A stretch of 19,635 nt of DNA. Source: JBDRHL01 sp043816955. Lineage in GTDB: Bacteria > Planctomycetota > Phycisphaerae > Sedimentisphaerales > CAYZTY01. The stretch's first letter is position 1. Each line of letters begins with the position of its first letter. The notes beneath the pieces are model-generated. The model had not been told where the DNA came from and made no database searches. It saw only the letters and a list, made by a program, of their open reading frames with translations. Below, one piece after another: positions 16,032 to 19,635 of the stretch. The DNA is taken from positions 1-19,635 of the forward strand of contig JBDRHL010000151.1 of the NCBI GenBank assembly GCA_043816955.1, read 5' to 3'. The position numbers were made by a program, and so were the translations under genes.

Positions 16032-16549
16032 CTTTGTCTCTTTTCATTATCCCTCAAAAACGGCTCCCATAACTGTCCGCCGCTAACCCGCACCATGATA
16101 CCATCAGATACCTCTACCAGATCTTTTTCCTTATCGACCTCTTTGTAATCTATACTGCCATTATCACAGGTAGTAACACACAATGGCTTTTCACCCTTAC
16201 CCAGCCTTGCTTTACACACATCGCACACACTGCTCGGAAATGGTATCAAGTCAGTATATATTGTTCCGAACGGGCAGGCCGTCGCACAACTACCACAGCC
16301 CGTACACAACATATTTGCCCTCCTGAGAATACCGGCGTCATCATTATTGGCCACTTTTTCCAGTGCATCATTGGGACAGGCTTTGATGCAGGGTGCAGAT
16401 TCACACTTACGGCATATCAACGAAAAACGGATTTTTTCCAGCAGCGCATCAATCCCTTTATTTTCAGGATGATGCTTATACGAGCAACGCACCTTTGATT
16501 CATTCTGAAGTTTACATTTTGCCAAATCGATTATTAACTTCGCAGCCAT
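16028..16549 (-). CDS. Three-cluster [4Fe-4S] ferredoxin (HycB/CooF-like electron carrier)
   Basis: A 173-residue electron-transfer protein with three [4Fe-4S] motifs: Cys46/49/54/58 (CRKCESAPCIKACP), Cys82/85/88/92 (CTGCGSCATACPFG) and Cys109/112/124/128 (CDVCKARLG through CVTTC). The last pattern is typical of the HycB/DmsB/CooF class. Two more cysteines near the N-terminus (12 and 22) could complete a fourth, incomplete site. It sits between the hydG-like and NuoH-like genes and overlaps the latter, so it probably carries electrons between the diaphorase and the hydrogenase core. Formate dehydrogenase or CO dehydrogenase, the usual partners of such carriers, are not encoded here. Confidence 0.88.
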   Translation of the reverse strand: MAAKLIIDLAKCKLQNESKVRCSYKHHPENKGIDALLEKIRFSLICRKCESAPCIKACPNDALEKVANNDDAGILRRANMLCTGCGSCATACPFGTIYTDLIPFPSSVCDVCKARLGKGEKPLCVTTCDNGSIDYKEVDKEKDLVEVSDGIMVRVSGGQLWEPFLRDNEKRQR

Positions 16550-16558
16550 AATTTCACA

Positions 16559-17380
16559 TCAGTCCCAAATGTCCGAATAGTTTTTTATCTGCTCATAAGT
16601 AAAAACCGGGCCGTCCTTGCAGACATAGTATTTGCCGAGCATACAATGACCGCATTTACCAACTCCGCAACTCATATTCTTTTCCATCGAAAGATAAATA
16701 TTCCTTGGCAGAAACTCGAACTCTAACAACTTCAAAGTAACAAATTTCATCATAATCGGCGGCCCACAAACTATCGCCACCGCATTTTCAATGTCCACAT
16801 CCTCAGGATCAAGTATCGTAGTCACTACACCCACATTGCCTGCCCAGCCGTTATTTGCCGCATCGACGGTAAGCTTAATATCCACGCCGTCAATTTTTTG
16901 CCAGGGACCGAAAAGGCTCTTTTTATAGATGAAATCTTCCGGTGTTTTGGCTCCGTATCGACAGACGATTTTTTTGAAATCTTTTATTCTGTCAAGAAGG
17001 GTCAAAAACAACGACCGTATCGGCGCCAACCCTACACCGCCGCCGATTATATAAACTTCTTTGCCGATAAACTCATCGATCCGATAGCCGTTACCGAAAG
17101 GACCACGAATGCCGACTTTTTGCCCCTTTTCACAATTGTGAAGCAAACCTGTAATATGGCCGGCTTTCATGATGGTAATTTCCATTTTTTCGCTCATCGC
17201 CGGCGATGAGGAAGGGGTGAAAGGAGCTTCGCCTTCGCCGGGCAAGGTCAATTCCACAAACTGGCCCGTTTTAAACTCGATCTTTTCTTCCGGCACAACG
17301 ACAAAACTCTTAATCGTTGGAGATTCGTCAATAATATCGACGATTTCAGCATTTATAGGCTGGTAGAGATCATGATTCAT
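16559..17380 (-). CDS. hydG: HydG/AsrB-like FAD- and NAD(P)-binding oxidoreductase with [2Fe-2S] site
   Basis: A 273-residue flavoprotein of the ferredoxin-NADP reductase superfamily, closest by motif to the gamma subunit of cytoplasmic sulfhydrogenases and anaerobic sulfite reductase subunit B. The FAD domain has FTPSSSP (54-60) and RGPFGNG (92-98). The NAD(P) domain has GGGVGLAP (113-120) and CGPP (205-208). The C-terminal [2Fe-2S] ligands are Cys238, 243, 246 and 254. It passes electrons between NAD(P)H and the HydB-like partner, whose gene overlaps it by four bases. Choice of NADH or NADPH cannot be read from the motifs; the neighbouring Rex gene makes NADH more likely. Confidence 0.92.
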   Translation of the reverse strand: MNHDLYQPINAEIVDIIDESPTIKSFVVVPEEKIEFKTGQFVELTLPGEGEAPFTPSSSPAMSEKMEITIMKAGHITGLLHNCEKGQKVGIRGPFGNGYRIDEFIGKEVYIIGGGVGLAPIRSLFLTLLDRIKDFKKIVCRYGAKTPEDFIYKKSLFGPWQKIDGVDIKLTVDAANNGWAGNVGVVTTILDPEDVDIENAVAIVCGPPIMMKFVTLKLLEFEFLPRNIYLSMEKNMSCGVGKCGHCMLGKYYVCKDGPVFTYEQIKNYSDIWD

Positions 17381-18429
17381 TTTGCGACTTTCACCTGTTT
17401 TGTGCTTCTGTCTTTAGACTCTTCGTCCAGCTTTTTCAATATTTTACGCATATCTATTCCGCCGGCGCAGGTCATAACGCATCTGCCGCAGCCGACGCAC
17501 ATATCAATACCATATCTGTCGAAAAAGTAAACCAATTTGTGCAAAAGACGGTGCTTGAGCCTGTCGCCAAGTATTTTCCGCGGATTGGCGCCGCCGGCTA
17601 CGGCTGCATAAGCCTGTCTCATACAGCTATCCCACATTTTCATCTTAGCAAAGTAATCTGCCTGCTTCCTATCATACAGATAGAAACAGTGACAAGTCGG
17701 ACAGATTCTCGTACACCCCTGGCATTCAACACAATCTTTTGCTTCAACGTCAAAAACATTCGAATCGTCATTGTTCTCCACTAGTTCTTTAATTGTCCCC
17801 TCGAACTTGTATTCGGCGTTGTTTTGTTCAAGCTGTTTTTGTGCTCGAACTCTGTTCTCATCACGAACTGCCAACAACCCCTCAGGTACCTCTGTAAACA
17901 ATGCAGAATGTTTTTCTATGAAATCTTCCCCTTTTTTCGAACCGGTTTCGATGATAAAACCATCCTTTGTTTTGGAAACGTTCAAATCGAAACCATCGCT
18001 TGCGAATGTTTTACCGCTGAAAATACTACAGAAGCAGCTTTCAGCCGGCGAACAGTCGCTTGAGATTATGAGCATATTTTCCCGCTGGGCTGTATAAAAC
18101 GGATCTTTGAACGGCTCTTCCAGAAAAACCTTGTCCAATATTTCTACGGATTTCAAATCACAGTCTTTAAGACCAAAAACCGCAAACGGCTCTACGTCCT
18201 TTGGCTCAGCAGCTTTTGGATAAACCGCTGCGAGTTCACGCATCGGAAACAGAAACTCCTTTACAGGCACGCAACAGCAAATGTTGTTGATTTCGGGCAC
18301 TGTTTTGCCTTGCGCGTCATACTTATCATATACGTAATGCTCACCGACGAGCTTAGGGACATAAACAGCCATCTGCCCTGCCAGAGCATCCAAGAGCAGC
18401 TTTAATTGATCTGTAAAAACAGTTTTCAT
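17377..18429 (-). CDS. hydB: HydB/AsrA-like dicluster [4Fe-4S] subunit of the diaphorase
   Basis: A 350-residue iron-sulfur subunit of the sulfhydrogenase beta / anaerobic sulfite reductase A family. The N-terminal domain carries family marks KEFLFPMRE (57-65), FGLKDCDL (85-92) and ESCFCS (130-135). The C-terminal domain has two [4Fe-4S] motifs: Cys233/236/239/243, followed by CHCF, and Cys311/314/317/321. It relays electrons between the HydG-like flavoprotein and other clusters. It follows rex after 23 bases with no obvious promoter between, so it should be under Rex control. In SH-type hydrogenases HydB/HydG go with a soluble HydD/HydA core; here the core is the membrane-bound type. Confidence 0.9.
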   Translation of the reverse strand: MKTVFTDQLKLLLDALAGQMAVYVPKLVGEHYVYDKYDAQGKTVPEINNICCCVPVKEFLFPMRELAAVYPKAAEPKDVEPFAVFGLKDCDLKSVEILDKVFLEEPFKDPFYTAQRENMLIISSDCSPAESCFCSIFSGKTFASDGFDLNVSKTKDGFIIETGSKKGEDFIEKHSALFTEVPEGLLAVRDENRVRAQKQLEQNNAEYKFEGTIKELVENNDDSNVFDVEAKDCVECQGCTRICPTCHCFYLYDRKQADYFAKMKMWDSCMRQAYAAVAGGANPRKILGDRLKHRLLHKLVYFFDRYGIDMCVGCGRCVMTCAGGIDMRKILKKLDEESKDRSTKQVKVAK

Positions 18430-18452
18430 TTTTCACCAAATTTCTGTTAAGT

Positions 18453-19082
18453 TCAACCTGCACTTGCCGGCATATAGTATGACAACCGGGCAAGATCCAT
18501 TGCAATATCGACACTTACCACTTTAACCTTTTTAGGCACTGTCAGATAAGAAGGCGCGAGATTCAGAATACCAACAACTCCTGCTTCAACCAGTTTATCA
18601 GCTATCTCCTGGGCGGCGTTGGCGGGAACAGCAATTATCGCAAGCCTTATTCCTCTTTGTTTCAAGGTGTTCAATTTTGAAATATGTTCCACTTTCACGC
18701 TGTTTTTCATCTGCCCGATTTTCTTCGGATTTGCGTCGAATGCCGCAACAATTTCAAAACCAAATTGTGAAAAACCCGAGTAACCCAGCAAGGCAGAACC
18801 AAAATCGCCTGCTCCAACCAAAGCTGTCTTATGAATATCATTGAGCTTTAAAATATCACGCAGCCGACGAAAAAGCTTTTTGACATCATAACCGACCCCT
18901 GGAGTACCAAATCCACCAAAATAAGATAAATCTTTCCTGATTTGTGGTGGATTAACACCTAGACCCCCAGCGAACTCACCACTGCGAATATTACTCCTTC
19001 CCTGATTCATGAGTAACCCTAACTCTCGCAGATAAAGCGGCAAACGTCTGATAGTTTCCTCTGGAATTTTATGATATTTCAT
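18453..19082 (-). CDS. rex: Rex, redox-sensing transcriptional repressor
   Basis: A 209-residue homodimeric repressor that binds DNA when NADH/NAD+ is low and lets go when NADH rises. The winged-helix domain (about 1-75) has LGVNPPQIRKDLSYFG and the following GVGYDV. The Rossmann domain has VGAGDFGSALLGY (89-101) and AFDANPKKIG with the ribose-binding acidic residue Asp116. The C-terminal swapped helix ends the protein. It is the first gene of the operon and probably regulates itself and all the genes after it. The ATG at 19082 has no strong ribosome-binding sequence, but it gives the normal N-terminus. Confidence 0.96.
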   Translation of the reverse strand: MKYHKIPEETIRRLPLYLRELGLLMNQGRSNIRSGEFAGGLGVNPPQIRKDLSYFGGFGTPGVGYDVKKLFRRLRDILKLNDIHKTALVGAGDFGSALLGYSGFSQFGFEIVAAFDANPKKIGQMKNSVKVEHISKLNTLKQRGIRLAIIAVPANAAQEIADKLVEAGVVGILNLAPSYLTVPKKVKVVSVDIAMDLARLSYYMPASAG

Positions 19083-19127
19083 ACTACTAAAGAGTTTGAG
19101 TTCGCAATCACAAGCTTCCGGAGCCTG

Positions 19128-19156
19128 ATTTTCCTGAAAAAAATTGTCTTTGTCAA
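19128..19156 (-). promoter_or_regulatory. Probable promoter of the rex-hydrogenase operon
   Basis: On the minus strand a perfect -35 hexamer TTGACA (19156-19151) is followed after 17 bases by GAAAAT (19133-19128), four of six matches to the -10 consensus. The spacer contains a run of T. Transcription would begin near 19120, leaving a leader of about 40 bases before the rex ATG. It is the only good promoter candidate between rex and the transposase remnant. Confidence 0.5.
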
Positions 19157-19178
19157 CACTTTTTTATCGCCGTGTTGA
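19153..19178. promoter_or_regulatory. Inverted repeat over the rex -35 box, possible operator
   Basis: TCAACAC (19153-19159) and GTGTTGA (19172-19178) form a perfect inverted repeat with a 12-base centre. After one mismatch the arms extend by three more T-A pairs on each side. The left arm covers the -35 hexamer, a position suited to repression. It does not match the usual Rex operator (TTGTGAA-N4-TTCACAA or TTGTTAA-N4-TTAACAA) in half-site or spacing, so binding by Rex is only a possibility. Confidence 0.35.
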
Positions 19179-19191
19179 AAAAATAGTGTGC

Positions 19192-19324
19192 CTATTGTGC
19201 AGCAGGATCATCAGCCCAATCCTTGGGAAGATACACATCGCTGTCGAGGTTGCATTGAAAATCGCCGGCCACATAACCACTTATAAACACCAACCACAAA
19301 GTCATCAATCTTGCCGGTAATCAT
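19192..19324 (-). pseudogene. Frameshifted transposase fragment (DDE/IS701-like)
   Basis: Two overlapping minus-strand frames together read like the middle of an IS701/DDE_5-type transposase. From 19324 one frame gives TGKIDDFVVGVY; after about 19282 the next frame continues GYVAGDFQC, then LDSDVYLPKDWADD, ending at TAG 19192-19194. Removing one base near 19282 joins them smoothly. The LDSDVYLPKDW block with the preceding GKIDD is the recognisable part. Both ends are missing, so this is a dead remnant. Identification is from memory of the family motif and needs a database comparison. Confidence 0.55.
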
Positions 19325-19455
19325 TTGAAATCTCCTGTTTCATGGAAGGCCAGATGGTCTATTGTCTATCGCTGCTGTCCGGAAATTCTAATTGTTACAG
19401 GAAAAATAATTGTCGCTAATCACCCTATCTAAAAAACCATTTATGGGATCTATTT

Positions 19456-19479
19456 TGCTGTTTTTCCCCAGCAGTTTTT
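19456..19479 (+). terminator. Weak hairpin with T-tract
   Basis: TGCTG (19456-19460) pairs with CAGCA (19469-19473) across an eight-base loop, followed by G and five T. This could be a small intrinsic terminator for rightward transcription, but no plus-strand gene precedes it and the stem is short. Apart from the features listed, I see nothing recognisable in the stretch from 19325 to 19576. Confidence 0.2.
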
Positions 19480-19576
19480 GGCTTTTTGTTCAATGTAGAC
19501 GCCTGCGTCAAAAGTAGTTCACCACAGAAAACATCATAACTTATTGTAAATTCAGCTAGTTATATGGATTTTAGGG

Positions 19577-19604
19577 TTGACAGGCAGATGCGGCTATGTA
19601 TAAT
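19577..19604 (+). promoter_or_regulatory. Near-consensus sigma70 promoter pointing out of the window
   Basis: Perfect TTGACA (19577-19582) and perfect TATAAT (19599-19604) are separated by 16 bases. It reads rightward, divergent from the hydrogenase operon, and would start transcription near 19611, so the gene or RNA it serves lies beyond the right edge. No start codon with a convincing reading frame is visible in the last 30 bases. Confidence 0.6.
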
Positions 19605-19635
19605 GTTAAGCTCTTCTATAGCAAATACTTGGAGC

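Noticed and set aside
17377..17380. Calling HydB/HydG an electron-bifurcating NuoF/NfnAB-type module
   Set aside because: Motifs match the sulfhydrogenase beta/gamma and anaerobic sulfite reductase A/B families. There is no NuoF-type FMN domain or NfnB-like chain, so bifurcation is not supported by the sequence.
18750..18785. TTGTGAAAA sequence within rex as a Rex operator
   Set aside because: Only one half-site is present and it lies inside the coding region without a palindromic partner.
19104..19120. TTGTGA near the rex start as a Rex half-site
   Set aside because: No matching inverted half-site at the right spacing; six bases can occur by chance.
19211..19324. Short intact gene of 37 codons with AGGAG upstream
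   Set aside because: The frame is better explained as the first part of a frameshifted transposase remnant; the ribosome-binding-like AGGAG is probably coincidental.

Overview
The window holds one very long run of 24 genes, all on the minus strand from about 19082 down to 250. Gaps are short (at most about 27 bases) and many stops and starts overlap (ATGA, TAATG, TGATG), so it reads as a single operon. It encodes a membrane-bound group 4 [NiFe] hydrogenase, an integrated Mrp-type ion-pumping module, an NAD(P)H-oxidoreductase module, the full maturation machinery (HypA-F plus an endopeptidase) and, as first gene, the NADH/NAD+ sensor Rex. The host is an anaerobic, probably fermentative bacterium: Rex is bacterial, and hydrogenase, Mrp and flavoprotein parts fit redox balancing by H2. 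The lineage cannot be fixed from sequence alone; a Planctomycetota-like anaerobe is only a guess.

Layout in transcription order (right to left): rex (19082-18453); hydB-like and hydG-like diaphorase (18429-16559); three-cluster ferredoxin (16549-16028); NuoH-, NuoB-, NuoC- and NuoD-like hydrogenase core (16031-12980); NuoL-like antiporter subunit (12978-11134); an MbhD/MbhE-like fusion (11126-10578); mnhB, C, D, E, F, G in canonical order (10578-7113); NuoI/MbhN-like ferredoxin (7085-6468); hydrogenase endopeptidase (6463-5981); hypF, C, D, E, A, B (5956-250).

Inferred working model: NAD(P)H binds the HydG flavoprotein. Electrons pass through its [2Fe-2S] site to the two [4Fe-4S] clusters of HydB, then through the three-cluster ferredoxin and the NuoI-like subunit to the NuoB-like small subunit and the NiFe site of the NuoD-like large subunit, whose four metal-binding cysteines are intact. 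The NuoH-like subunit connects this arm to two antiporter-like subunits and the small Mrp subunits, so H2/H+ turnover could be coupled to Na+ or H+ movement. The direction (H2 evolution from NADH helped by the ion gradient, ferredoxin-driven pumping, or H2 uptake giving NADH) cannot be read from sequence. Rex would tie expression to NADH/NAD+.

The flanks look like mobile-element debris or unrelated DNA. On the right (19083-19635) there is a likely rex promoter overlapped by an inverted repeat, a frameshifted transposase fragment (DDE/IS701-like) and a near-consensus outward promoter at the very end. On the left (1-249) there is the possible 3' end of a plus-strand gene, a nested inverted repeat and a promoter-like sequence just after hypB. 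I see no tRNA, rRNA or CRISPR array, and no convincing intrinsic terminator after hypB.
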